Origin: Tetmemena sp. SeJ-2015
Lineage: Eukaryota; Ciliophora; Spirotrichea; Sporadotrichida; Oxytrichidae
DNA: 64,000 nucleotides
Direction of reading: 5' to 3'
NCBI GenBank assembly: GCA_027382625.1
Contig: JAJKFJ010021234.1
Coordinates: 62,001 to 126,000, forward strand
Positions 36,884-50,000 of this stretch are shown here, piece after piece. The notes beneath the pieces are model-generated. The model was not told the origin of the DNA, did no database searches, and worked only from the letters and a program-made list of their open reading frames with translations. A program made the translations under genes and the position numbers. Each line of letters starts with the position of its first letter. The stretch's first letter is position 1.

Positions 36884-39800
36884 TCATAAACTCCACCTAT
36901 AGTAATTTATTTATAATAAGATTCCTGAACCTACTCGTTATCTCTCTATTCTCTAAAATAAGTTAAATTTGATCAACTTTCTCTCAATCCATCTCTTAAT
37001 CCTCATTCGATTTTATGTTTAACTATCTTTGATGATGTGATCTTCCATGAATTTGATAAACATGAGCAGTTGTTGTTTGGTGACAAATCCGTCGTTGGCA
37101 AAGTCAATATATCTAAATAATTTCCTACTCTCCTCTTCACTCTCCTTACTCTGCATCACAAGGACTTCAATCCCGTGTTTTTACATCCATTTCCCTCGAG
37201 CGTGGTTAAGTTTATCCTTGTTGAGGTTTATTGGGTTGAAATGCTAAGCTTAAGACTAATTCGAGTAAGGGCTTTGAGCTGACTTAGTATTTAGCTGGAA
37301 AGAAGTAGCGCCTTTTGCTTGATACTCTGAATGAAGGCGAGATCTAGAATTGAAAAAGTAAACAATTATGAACAAAGTGAAAAAGTTGTTGCTGGTACTT
37401 GAAGCAATTTCGTTTCTAGTGTCTCTAGAAGCATTCTTAGAATCTGAGCTCAAGAGTTGCTTCGGAATGCCACCACTGTAATAAATATGCGAGTGAGAAG
37501 TCTTGATTCCTCTGGACCGATCCTATCTCTAATTTTAATAAAATTCAAGTGAGGTTATGGACTACTGATTTCTATATCCTATTTACCACGGGATTGCATT
37601 TCATTTTAAAGCTTTCCATCGTGAAAATTCCCAGCTCTTCTGAAATTTCCTTAGAATGAAGACTATAAACTTTAACATAAATTTAGTATGGATGATTGCA
37701 TCTTAAACTTTTTGCTGAGAGTTGAAACCTTTTCGAAGCTGAATTCCCTTAAATATATCAAAGTAGATGTAATTAAAAATTAAACTTCTCCTCCTTGTTT
37801 ATCTTTAATTTTTTGCATTTAGGTTAAGAGGTTGTCTTCAAATCTCTGAAATCCAGGAGAGATGAATTTCTGGTTGGCTAGAGTTTCGTATGTATAGATC
37901 TATCATTAAAATTTAAAATAAAAAATTTAGCTTCATTGTTACTTCTTAATTCTCACTTGTATTTTTCCCATAAGCCTCAAAGCAAAAAAAACAATTCTAA
38001 GATTATTTATCAAGCACTTTTACTTTATATCATCTTATCTCATACTTTCTGCTTTAAATTTGTTCTCAATAATTAGTTTCGAACCAAGACTCATTGAGCT
38101 CTTGTAGCCCTCTTCATTGAAAGGTCTAACCCCTGCTCCTACATTTTAAGATTACCTGGAAATCACTGTATCATCTACTCTATTATGATCATCAACTTTC
38201 ATATTCTTATCAAAAATTGAAATTGGATCTTCTTGATCACTTTGCAAAATTTAGGCTCTATTCCTCTGACTTAATCTATTTATCCTGACTCCAATATGAG
38301 CAGATTAGCTTCTATTCCCTTAAAAGCTTAAGCTTAAAATTATAATTTCAATTTACTTTTTAAGCTTTTGCACTTTAATCAGTAGATATATCAAGCCTTT
38401 TTTAATTGCGCTTAGTTGATTAGAGTAGAAACTTTTATTGGTTATTCTTAAGTGGTAGTGATATGCTTTTTCTGTCCTAAACTATGAGTATAAGTTGTTG
38501 AATTAATTGATCTCATATTTTTAATCAGTTAAACTTGAGCAGTGAAGGTATTTTGTGGCAGAGTTATTGCAGAATGCTTTTAAGTCTCTTTATAATTAAG
38601 TGAGCTGCTATTTGCATGCTACTCAACGTTGCTTTTAAATGGAGAAGTGTCATTGCTCTAAAAAAAGAAATAGCTTATTAAGATTAGCAATATACAAATA
38701 AAAATGGAATTATAACGCAATAAAATTAATGTGTATTGGAAAACAAAATTATCATAATTATCAATCATATATTAATTAAATTATATCCTTGTATTTTTTA
38801 ATTGAAATATGCTCTAAGTAGATAGTTTCATTCTTAAATGCTTTTTATCCTTGCTGGTAGATTATTGAGATCTTTTGACTTTCCAAAAATTTTATCCAGT
38901 CGAATAGTAGCAATTCTAAGTATTTGAGGAAACCGTGCTTTTCGTTTACTAACCAGAATCTAAGTCTTCTCTGCTTTAAGTGATTTTTATTTAAGTAACT
39001 GGTAATTATGGTAGTGATCTCCATTCTTAGTTTTGCTAATGAGAGATTCTTCTTTACTATTGTTTTCCATTTTAAACATGATTTTAATAACTGTCTCTTA
39101 TTCAAGAGTAATTTATAATAGAAGATAAATCTGAAGAAATTAGAAATCTTATTATAAAGTTAAAATATCATTGGTATTGTCTTCTCTCTGGCTTTTTAGC
39201 TAAGCGATTATTCTGTGAATACTGTTAATCCACCCCATAGCAACAAAAAGAACTCACGCCTTACTTTCTAAAGCAAAGGGATGTGTACTAACTGCTAATC
39301 TTTTAAGCCTTCTCGCTCACTTCATCTGAGTCCTAGCTCTAATCACTTCTATCTGAATTAACTTAAAATCAAAAAGCAAACTATTTGGACTAAGTTTTGA
39401 AACTTATTTGTCCTCTTGATTATATTTTTAATTATAATTTAAATAAAGTTGTGATTGCTTTGCTATTGAGATTAATCTTCTTTTTAGTAAAATTGATTTG
39501 TCTGTATCTTATTTACCACAATATTTTGATTATCCTCTGCTTTAGATGCCTGGGAATCTTAGTTCGATTGATATCCTTGCTAATCTTGCTAATTCATTTG
39601 ATGTAGGAAGCTGCTTTTGTTTCTAGAGATATTTTGCTGATCGAATTCAATTGATGCCATATCCTTTATAAGGACTTTATGGTTGCTGCTAATATGATCT
39701 CTTTCCACATATTCAAAATCATTAGGTTTACTCGCAAAAGACGTTTTATAATTTTTATCTTGCTCATTATAAGCCTTACTCTAAGGTTGCTAAGTTCTAA

Positions 39801-42800
39801 AGATAAGACTCTGGTGCTTCAATCTTTTCTAAGAGTTGGAATAAACGCAAGTCGATTACTCTAAGTTTTATTAATGCCTCTAGTTTCCACTTTCATTTGA
39901 GTTTTCTAGATTTTGTGGTATCTTTCTTTATGAAAAATTTGAAAAAGGTTAGGTGAGATTATCTTTTCTTACTAAGTTCGTCATTGACTTCTTTTGATTT
40001 AAGTTTGTCTGAGTTTTATAGCGATCTTCCTTAGGATTGAATTGGAAAGATCTGTTTTGAGTATTTAAGTTCAAATTAGAATTAGCTTGAATGGGAAAGT
40101 AGTCCTCACTGTTTTCAAGGTATGGGGTTATTAAATTCTAGTTTCTCCTAAGAGTGATATTTGAGTGGCTAAGATTTGCATGCTTGTTATCAGGTTGGGG
40201 CATTTTAGCGAAAAGAACATTCATCTGTTCTGTAATGAAATTAATTTAAGCATTTTTAGATTAATTTTTAGAAAGTAATAACGTTTTATTGATTTGTTGC
40301 ATCTTTAAGCAGGTTTTAAACAAAACTCTCATCATTTGCATTTTTAAGATCGTCCTCATCTAATTCTGAGTTTTCTTACTGTTGACCTGATTCTTCAAGA
40401 CCTAGGTCTAAGAGTAAATCCTAAGTGTAAGCTAATTCTCTCTCTAGATTTTGAAAGTACTACTATTCATCTAGTACATCTTTTTTAAAATGAGTATCCT
40501 AGATAGGGTGTGTGACAAAAGCTGAAAGTAGGTGATTCTTGGGAGTTGGCTTTTGAGCTTCCTAAGTTCCTACATAGTCCATTTGATCTATTCCTTTGAG
40601 AAGGATATCTCTCAAATGCTTTTCCTAGCTGACATCCCTCGATCTCATTTTGCTAGAAGAAAGGTGCTCCTTAGTGAGCTGGAAAACTTTTGCCTTATTT
40701 TCGTTAAAAGATCTTAAATGAGTTTAACATATTTATGTTGTGTTCATAAAATCTACCTGCTTTATTTTCTACTTATGTATCTTTCATCCCCAAGTGTCTA
40801 TGAGCGCCTGAAATTTGTTTTTGACTTTAGTTTCTGCTAAATCCAGCTATATTCCCTTTGTTTATTTACTCATTTAAATCTCCCTCCTATATGTTCATAT
40901 AGTTGCTTCTAGGCTCTAATTCACTTTAAACAGAAAATCCTTAGAATAAATTCAAGCGGCTGATTCTTATTCTTGAGTTTATCATTATGAGAGTTGAAGT
41001 TCTATCTTATCTAATTTGATAATTGCACTAGGCTTTCACCCCTCTTATACTCATTAACTACAGAAGAAGATGCATCTTAAATCTCAGATTAACCTTAGAA
41101 AGTATTCACAAAACTTTTAGAATCATTCTCATTCAGATGCCTCACTGTAGAATCTTTTGCGTTGCTACTTAGAATTTAGATGGGAGAGAGGAGTGGAAAT
41201 TGATTCTTGCTCACATCGAAATTGTTGCTTTTCAAAGAAAGGATATCTTTAAATAATTTTTAACTTTAAAATATAAAGTTCATGGTTACAAAAATAAATA
41301 GTACATTTTCCGCTTGAATTACTACTAATGAAATAATTATAAAATTTATTCAGTTTATTAAAAATTAGATATGACTTTTTGAAGTATTGGAGTAGTCAGA
41401 TATTTTTCTAGATTATAAATAAATGTAGCAAATTTAAAATTATGGATCCTGTTAGGACAAAAGAGGTCTCAGATCTTCTTAATTTTTGGGAAGAACCATA
41501 CTTTACTATCTGGAATTATCATTATTGCTCAAATAGTCTTTCAAATTTACTCCTTTGGAAGTGAAACTTTGTGCAGGCTCTCTGTTTTTACTAGTTTCTG
41601 TTTATTATTGATTGTTTTAAGGGGCTTTATTCTATTCTTTAGAATCTTTAATGAAAATTTTATTGCTCTCTTGGTGTATCCTAATCATCATCATTAAAAT
41701 TATTCCAGCTTCGCCAAAGTTTGCTTTGAATTTATGGACTGAGGAATTACTTAGTTTTCATTCTATCTTTAAGCTAATTGTTTATTCTTAGAATTCTACC
41801 TCTCCTTGATAATCTATCACTCTTAACTGCTCCTGATCATTAGAAGAATCAAAATATTTTGTTGCTTTCTTAAAAGCAGAGTTATTAATTTGATTGAGAG
41901 GAGATTTGATACGTTTGGGAGTAGTGTTTTCTTACATATCTTGATCCTTTTTAGACCTGATTATCATAGGATTTTAAAGATCATCAGGTTCTTATTGGAA
42001 CTTATCAGATTAGTGCATTTACTTGGACTTATTTGCCTATAAGATATTCATAACTTTATCTTCTGAGTTTATATTTACTTATTTCCTCGCTAAATTATAC
42101 TGGCTTTCTTTGTTGTCTTAAACTCTGTCAAGATTTTAAATTTGGTCTAGAATTGATCTGAGTTATTTTAAAAGCAATCCTTTTTTACAGAACAAGTACT
42201 TAACCGATTTCTCTTTAAAAGATAATCTCTATCAAAGCTTTAAATAAATTTAAGTAATAAACTTAGCTTGCTATCTCTGAGCTCTGTTATCTGAGTGTTA
42301 AAAACTGTTCTATGTAATATTTTGGTTTTACTATTCATTCTATATGATTAGAATCAAGCTCTCTGTAATTTGTAACTCCCTCTTTGATTTAGGATCTATA
42401 GTTCTTTATGTAAGAATCTATTTCTTGGATATTCTTTGCTAATAACTCTATTATTTCAAGGTACCCTTATAATCTAGATACCTTCTCCTGATGAAGATTC
42501 TAATTAGAACTGATTAGCAGCTTTGAAGAGCTTTGATTAAATTTGTGATCTTTGATAGACTGATTTCCTCGGCTAGGATTTCTAACTAGCGACTTTGCAT
42601 TTATAAAATAAAGAGAAGAAAGGGGTTAGATATCGAAAGGGGTGAGGATGAACGAGGTTTTATGCTTGTGTTGCGACCGATGCCCCCTCTGGTGGCAGAG
42701 GCTCTTTCTTCTGAATGAAGAGTCTTTTGCATTCTATCACTCAAACCCTGAGTTAAGTTCATTCTTCGATTATTTACCTAGTGATTAAATAAGTTGTTTA

Positions 42801-45125
42801 TAAAAATTTTATGATCTCCAGAGTAGTAGTTATTTTAGGAAGAGAACAAATTTTAAGTATTAGATAAGGGATTCTAGATTTGTACTTGGATTATTGATGC
42901 TTATCCTTCTAGAGACTTGAAGCTGTCTTTGGTCCCGTAAACTCTCAGAAAATCTTAATTTCTCTAAGTTGAAGGGATAGTTGTCAGGATCGATTGATAA
43001 ACTAAATAATTCTTCATCAAAGAAAAACTTTTCCAAATCACTTTTACTGAATATGCGGAATCAAGGAGTGATGATCTGCAGTGATGATTGTTTAATCTAG
43101 AAGATTTCGCTGGCTTGGAGTGATAGCCATCGTCATATTTCCTTAGTAAAGGCTTTGCGAGTTTAATGATCTTTCTCTCTCATACTTAGTGTAAGCAGAC
43201 GTCTGATTTATTGATTGCAAAAATAATAATTATGCCTTGGTAGATTTATCAAAGACTTCTTGCTTCCTGCAGCTTCCTCTTCTATAATTAGCTCTAATGG
43301 CTGAAGTGCTTGACTCTTTTTTCCAATCCTTAAAGTTTAACTCATCTTGTCATTTACTCTTTCATTTCTTTTTCTAAGCATAACCTTATCTTTATTATGC
43401 TGATTTCTACTCTATCCATTAAATTGTTCTATCTAGAAGTCTTGGATCTATTTATAAGAAATTATAAAATAAAAAATCTCTCTATGCTAATCCATTTTAT
43501 CTTGATTTAATGCTTGGCTTTAATGAGAATATGATTAGTCGTTTCCTAATTCCCTAATCTGCATTTTATCTTTAGGCTATGAATCAAAATCTGTTAAAAT
43601 TGAGATTGAAGATTGCTTAGATTGTCCTGCTTTTTAAATATATATGTGTTTAGCTAGAATGAACTTCTTATATTTCTATCTTGTTTCTTAGGAAATCTAT
43701 CTTCCACTCTCTGCTTTCACACTTCTACTCTGCTCATAATGCTTTGATTATTTTGTAATAGCTTCCTATCCAGCTTTTGTATTTTAGGACATTTAGTCAA
43801 TTCCTTACTTAGGCTAAATAAGGGAAGAATTTTAACTTTAAGTCTGATATAGTTCAATTATATATAACAGTAAGTAACTCTTTAATCAATGTTGACGCTT
43901 TTCTTGGAGCGAAGAATGATGTTTTGGCGCTGATTTTTCCAAGACCCGATGGAAGAACTGCTCGGGCTTTTTTTAAGTTAAACTCTGCTCTGCATTTTAT
44001 TGAAAACGCTTCCTGAAAAATTCACTGGTGATAGTAGGCTACTTGAACTCTTGCTTCCAAACAATAATTTCTTACTCAACCCAAGATTCTTTATGCTAGT
44101 TTTAATCGATACTTTTCTGAGAATTTTCTAAAATGTTATCGCTTGCATTTAGTGTATATAATCCTCTCTAGGCATCATACTTTTGAGCAGGAATAATCTA
44201 ATGTAATTTAAAATATTTATTCTTTTATCTCCTTCTTGATTAATTAAATTAAATAGATCTAGAGCATTTTTCTGATCTCAGTTTGAGTTTAAATCATGTC
44301 AAGTAGTTTCCCATACTATCTGTTAGTGTTTATCTTGTCTCCTTATATTTTATTAGGCTCTTATTATGTTTTATTTTAGCTGCCTGTAAGTTCAATAGTT
44401 TGCTTTGTACCTCTTTTCGTATTTATATACTTATTTTTATAGGGTGAGTTTAAAAATTAATATATCAGCAGAATTATATTAAAATGCATTAAGTTACTTT
44501 TTTCTAGCTAATTGACTTGCTTGATATTTTTCTTTGGGGAGTTTGAGGAGGGATATGCAAATACTTGGCTATGCTTTCTCTAATTCTAGTTGTCACTTTA
44601 TGCTTCTCTTTTCAGGCACTCCTGTATTGATTCCTAGTTTCCGGTATTTTATTATCTGGCGTTAGAAGTTAATTGTGGCCCTGTTCTTTGAATTTAAGCA
44701 GGGGAAAATGTAATTGAAGATGAGTTATTGCTTATATTTGAGGAGTTTTTAGGATAGTAGAGTTGGCTGTATTTTGAGCGGGATCTTTGATTATTGGTGG
44801 TGGTATTGTTCTGAGAGGGCTTTCGCTTTCCTTGGCTTACAACCACTTATTGCGAGATATAAAAGAGGAAATGAATAATTGATTAAATTGCGGTGTTGAT
44901 TGAGAAAGCATTTGGAATTGGAAAGACTGTGCACTTGGTCTGAAGTAGAAATCTGCAATTCTACTCTCCCTGCTCTATGTTAATCATATGCTCATATGCT
45001 TATAATTAGATAAGTTGGAGTAGAGATAGTTAAGTGGCGTTCTTTTTCTTGTTAATAGGCTAAGAGTTGAGTGGAGTTATGATGGCGCATGTATTTTGAG
45101 CCTCCTTATACCTTTTCAAAAACAT
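36884..45125 (-). CDS. Very long Gln/Asn/Ser-rich disordered protein with C-terminal EF-hand-like loop
   Basis: Minus-strand frame(s) from ATG 45125 (MFLKRYKEAQNTCAIITPLN) to TGA 36886-36884. They are dominated by Gln, Asn and Ser, with many TAA/TAG codons. Protein-like stretches recur across the region: KYSQLYYPKNSSNISNNSSS (about 44700), SRLQGYLEIIELLAKNIQEI (about 42430), LEESGQQQENSELDEDDLKN (about 40340-40400). Near the C-terminus, LFRYIDFANDGFVTKQQLLM (about 37040-37110) resembles an EF-hand loop, but position 12 is Gln rather than Glu and position 3 is Ala. Several IESs must be present. I could not trace one continuous frame over 8 kb, so this may be more than one gene. No family is recognised. 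The terminal stop lies 34 bp from the UCH stop. Confidence 0.45.
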
Positions 45126-45236
45126 ATTTAAATTATAACAACCTTCTCTATTAATTCTAACAAATATGTAACACAAGAGCACACACAATATTATATTGAT
45201 AATAGAAACAATATTTAATTAATTAAAGGAAAAATA

Positions 45237-45752
45237 ATGCAAGCCACTAACTTCTCCAGGAGATTCTTTTCCAAACGCTACTTTAAAGTCTAATACGAAT
45301 ATGTAGAAGACGCCTACTATAAGAGAAGTAAGTTGCCCCTACACTCATTCTTTAACTCTCTAATCATAAAAATGTGTGAAGCAATTAAATTTCACTATTA
45401 AAATGTAACTTAGTAAGAGACTTAACTTGCTTCTTTTAGTTCCTCATCGTGATAACCACTTGAAGAACTTAAACAACATGAAAGCTTAAAATCAAACCAA
45501 GCTCATATCAGTTCCTTACTTCCCCTTCGATGGAAACGTCATGCTCATCGAAACTGAGGGAGACTAGAAGTTCATAGAGTCTCACATCATAAGAAGATAT
45601 TATACACTATTAATTTTCTATTTGGTTTATTTATCAACAACGACCCTTACATTAAAAATAAGTTGGTGAGCAAGTTCGAGATTCAAGAAGTAGAGCTATA
45701 GGCAAGCCAGAGATTTGAAAGGCTTACTGGAAAATTCCTCATGAGAAGTTGA
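45237..45752 (+). CDS. YCII-related domain protein, probably mitochondrial
   Basis: A small protein of roughly 120 residues. It starts MQATNFSRRFFSKRYFKVQY, an Arg/Phe-rich, acid-free N-terminus typical of mitochondrial presequences. A YCII-type ferredoxin-like domain follows: RIPHRDNHLKNLN, KLISVPYFPFDGNVMLIETE, then NNDPYIKNKLVSKFEIQEVE. The last segment matches the family's D-P-Y-v-k-x-g-l-x-x-x-v-e-i ending. The stop TGA is at 45750-45752. A GT-AG intron is 45328-45439. Its 112 bp is long for this organism and may include an IES. An IES of about 37 bp near 45600-45640, probably with a 2-bp AT pointer, lies between IIRR and FINNDP. Biochemical role is unknown; YCII proteins are small enzymes or binding proteins of varied function. 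Confidence 0.75.
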
Positions 45753-45940
45753 GTCACACGCTCATTAAAAAAACTAAAGCAAACAATTTCTCTTAAGCTA
45801 ATTTTATCAGTGTATATTTCTTTAAATTCTAAAAAAAATGGAGGATGCATAAGAGAGATCGCATATATTTGCATTAAGAAATAAAAGAAGGAGTTTCTTA
45901 GGGTTAAAAAGAATGAATGACTTAATTTTAATTTCCTAAT

Positions 45941-46920
45941 TCACTTATCTAAGACTGGCTCACCCAAAACTACAGGCGTGTTATCATGTTGACCTTTAGT
46001 AACTTTTTGTCCCGACTTTACATTCTTTTTCTCCTCGTCAGATTCAGAATAATATGAATACTCACTAAATAAAGAAGAGATAAGCAAGCTAATTTATTGA
46101 ACTATCCTCCTACTTGGCTGCCTTTGCTTTACTTTTATTTACCTGCTTTTCGGTTGGCTTGGTTTTCTTAGACTTAGTCTTATTTTTGCTCTCTTCATCT
46201 GATTCCGAATCAGAAACAGAATCCATCGAGAGAAGGGGCTCTCTCTATGCAGGCCTGTTGAGGGCATGAGTATAGTTTATCATAGCTCTACCTATGAGCA
46301 AAAACCCATATGCCTGCACCACCACTATTGCTAAGTATAATATGATGGGTGTTAATCCTCCAGTACTGCTTAGGAAGATTTAAATTAAGTAGGGGCATTC
46401 ATATAACTTATATTGAAAGATTGAATTAGAGGTATCTGAGGCAAAGGCGTCATAAACTCCATAGATACTTCCAATCAGTAGGCATGCTAAATAGCTAGTC
46501 GCAGCGAGTCTGCTCAACGTCATGGAAGTGTAGTAGGCAAGGTAAGCATACAATATTTGCATTCCCATCAGGAAGATACGAAAGTAAGAAACAGCAAAGC
46601 AGAAGAAAAGCACATGCAGGAATAGATATAGAAACACATACTTGCGGAAGGTTTCTCCTTCTTTATTCAAAGAAGGCGAATTTTAAATATATCAAATAAG
46701 TTTTATGAAGCGTATAAGAAGTAGGAATGCACTAGAACTTGACATCGTTTGGGTTAGCATAAGTATGTGAATTGCTTGGCTTTTAATTAGGTCTGCGCAT
46801 CTTTCTCCTCTCGTGTCTGTCTATTTGAGACCCTGTTAATTCGCTTTTGCCTTTCTGTTTACTTGCATTCTCTGAATCCGGGACACTTTCCAGATTTGGC
46901 TAAAGTAACTTATCAGACAT
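45941..46920 (-). CDS. Small multispanning membrane protein with charged tail
   Basis: Minus-strand gene from ATG 46920 (MSDKLLQPNLESVPDSENAS) to TGA 45943-45941. A basic, polar N-terminus is followed by about four hydrophobic segments: YVFLYLFLHVLFFCFAVSYF, ILYAYLAYYTSMTLSRLAAT with YLACLLIGSIYGVYDAF, and ILYLAIVVVQAYGFLLIGRA. A Ser/Glu/Lys-rich tail ends PVVLGEPVLDK. An IES near 46670-46715 separates the N-terminal part from SLNKEGETFRK. Another near 46065-46090 separates the tail segments. The charged tail contains DSESDEESKNKTKSKK. No family is recognised. The topology suggests an endomembrane or surface protein. Confidence 0.6.
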
Positions 46921-47039
46921 TATGATCAATTGAATTATATCTTTAGATCTACCTAATTAAGAAACCTTTTTAGGTTAATGTTTTGAATCTTATATTAATA
47001 ATGTAAAATAACTTAATCATCTTGGAATCTTAAATATTA

Positions 47040-50000
47040 TCACAAGAAAGGGTTGATATTCTTAGAATCATTTTTATATAGATTTTGTATAGATAAAATT
47101 ATTTTAGTCATAATAAGTAAATTCATTTAATGGATAAAGCAGTTTATAATTCTTATAAACACTCTTTTTACATAGTTCTTTAGATTTATAATTTTAAAAA
47201 TTTAATTTAAATTAGTAATATCTTAATTGTTTTTGGTAGAGGCTGCTTATTTGGCCATTCGTAATTGCACCTCCCTCATCTTTTGTTTAGCATCATTATC
47301 TTTGACTTTTTTATCATGCTCGTTAGATTCCGCTTCTTTTTAATTTCTTACTCTTACCTCTCTTAAAAATATAGGGAAACAATTGATCATATAAGCAAAC
47401 ATCTTCTGTTTACTTTGCCATCCTAAACAATAGCACTACTTGAGTCCGCACTCACTAGTTTCTCCCCTCTGCTTAAATTTTTTGTAAAGCTAACTTCTTC
47501 ACTAGGATTGTTTGCTTGACCTCTATTATTAGAGTTCACTCTGAGCTCTCCTCCAAGATTGTTAAACGTTTGATCCTTGAAGTCAAAGTAAAATTAAATT
47601 CTCACTAACTCAAATGAACAACAATTTGAACAAGTTTTGATATTGAGGGGGATGATTTGGATCCTTGACTTCATCCATCATACTGAATAATTGCTGCTGA
47701 GATTGCTAGTTGAGTTATCTGACATCGCCTCCCCCATAATTAATATCCAACTTAATCTCTTCTCTAGGGTCTATTTCCTGGACAGACTAGTAATTCTGAA
47801 GTCTTCTCTGTTGAGCAGGTCCATCTTCTCTTATGCTATAAGCTTGACTCTTGATACCCTCATCTCTCATAGTTGTGAGACTGGAGTTGAAGTTAGTATT
47901 GAGTTGAGTCTTGCTATTTACTCTACTGTGGTAAGAAGATGGCACATTCAAGTGTTAGTTTTGCAGGAGGGAGTTGTCACTTGCCTTTCTGGCTCTTGCC
48001 ATATTTGGTTGCATGAGTGGCTGCATTCTTGCCATCTTGGTTCCTTTATCCTCAACAGAGATAGATGGAGGCACATTCGTGATACTGCTGTTATCTGTGA
48101 TTGTGAGCGTTGGATCTTAACTTTGCTTTGGAAGTTAATACTACTATCCTGAGAAGGAGTAATTTTGTAAAGAGTTGTGTTCATCTACAGTTATTAAGTT
48201 CATAGATGAGACAGCCTTGTGACCCATTTGGTAGGGCTTTAAGTTTATTGGCTCCATAGATTCAACTTAAATTTAATAAGCTTTTTAAAAAAAAAGGGAG
48301 ATGAATGATGCATCGTGTGGGATGTCTACTCTTAATTAAACTATGAATATCATAATATAAATTGCTCTTCCTCGACAAGAGAATTTGACCTGATCTAATT
48401 GGGATGCTTAAAGTCTACTCTTCCCTTCTATTAAAAACAAATATATCGCCAATATCATTTCTGTCGCTTAGCAAAATGAATGAAGCTATCTACTGAGCAA
48501 TCATGGCTTGCTTTCTCATATAATCAGCAGAAGTTTTCTAATCATTTGGCTTTTCTACGTCATAGATTGTATTTCCATAACCATAAAACCGTTTAGATTC
48601 AGCCATCATCGTACTCTCATTTAAAAGCAAGATTTAAAACATGAACTCTAATCCATAGTCCTCGAGTTATTTAAATTATTGAGAGAATTGTCCAGAGAAG
48701 CTGAGAAAGAGTGCTCATTCATCATGGCATTAGAAGCTTAAAGTTAGCCTCTCCTGTTTTTCTTAGGGGAGGGTGAGGTATCATCAGCTGCAGAAAGCGA
48801 GTGATCATCATTCCTTAAAATTGAAACTCTAAAATGCAAAGTGGTAATAATTAATCTCTGCTCTCTTCTGGCTAGGCTTGTATCATTTGACTCTTTGAAA
48901 AGAGCTTTTTAAACTTCTTCATAAACTTCTTTCGGTTCTTCCATTCAATAAATTAGCACTTCACTAGAAAGATATAGTTTTTAGACTTGATTGCTTTCTG
49001 AGGACAGAAACTTTCTCGACCACTAGGAAAACCCAGTTTATCACGCAGTTCAGAACAAAGCCTCCTATTACTATCCATGAGCTCATTATAGCTTTGTTTT
49101 AGTCTTAAAATAAAAGTTAAAGTCGTAGAAATAATCTGTCAAGCTAAAAGTTGCGATTCCTAAAATGAAATCTTAAATTTAAATTCCTATGATAGCGACA
49201 CACAGCTGATTGACGAGTTCTTGCAAGTTCTTGGATTATTCTTTGAATGGTCTTACTTTGAACACATAGAGAGTCATCTAAGAAGATTTAAGTAATTCAA
49301 ATCTTTAAACTTACAGCAATAGAGAAGTAGTTATAGATGATCCACTGCATCACGGGAAAACTCTAAAGAAAGAGAACTGAGCATATGAGCACGAATCTTC
49401 TAGCTATGAATAGTAATTCAAAGATTCGACTTCTCATCTCCAGTTTATAGTCCTCATAAGCACTCCCATAGGTAGCAAGATAGTGCTTTTCCCTCTTAGC
49501 TATTTAGCAGGAACGAGGATTACTCTTTTAATCAGCCATACTGGGAACCAGACTAAGTAAACTATCAGCAGCAGATAGGATAAAATTTTCGAAAGGACTT
49601 CTGTGAAATTTGAATAGTCACCCTCAAGATGATTCAGAAAACAACTCATCACTACTATCAGATAAGATTCAAGTATGAACCTAATGAGTGCATTGAATTA
49701 AAAGTCTTGAAGGTAATTCTTTATTACATATATTATTAGATTTGATTTGAAGGAGCTCCTTGAAATACTTGCGAATCCTAAAATCAAATATGAAAAGGAG
49801 AAACCATTAAATTACATCTTGTGCTTGACAAGTCGAATTATGAATATGCATGCTACAGCTGTGAGCACCCCTTAGATCAAGAAGATGAACACATCTAATT
49901 CTTAATTGGTTACAATTCCCTTTATATTAAATCTGATGCGTTGTATAAAATGTTTGAAGTTTCATAGCCAGCATCGCTAAAAGCATCATTGAATGGGTTC

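Noticed and set aside
39397..39864. Hydrophobic plus-strand ORFs rich in Leu/Ile
   Set aside because: They are antisense to the Gln/Asn-rich minus-strand gene. Gln/Asn codons read in reverse give Leu/Ile-rich artefacts.
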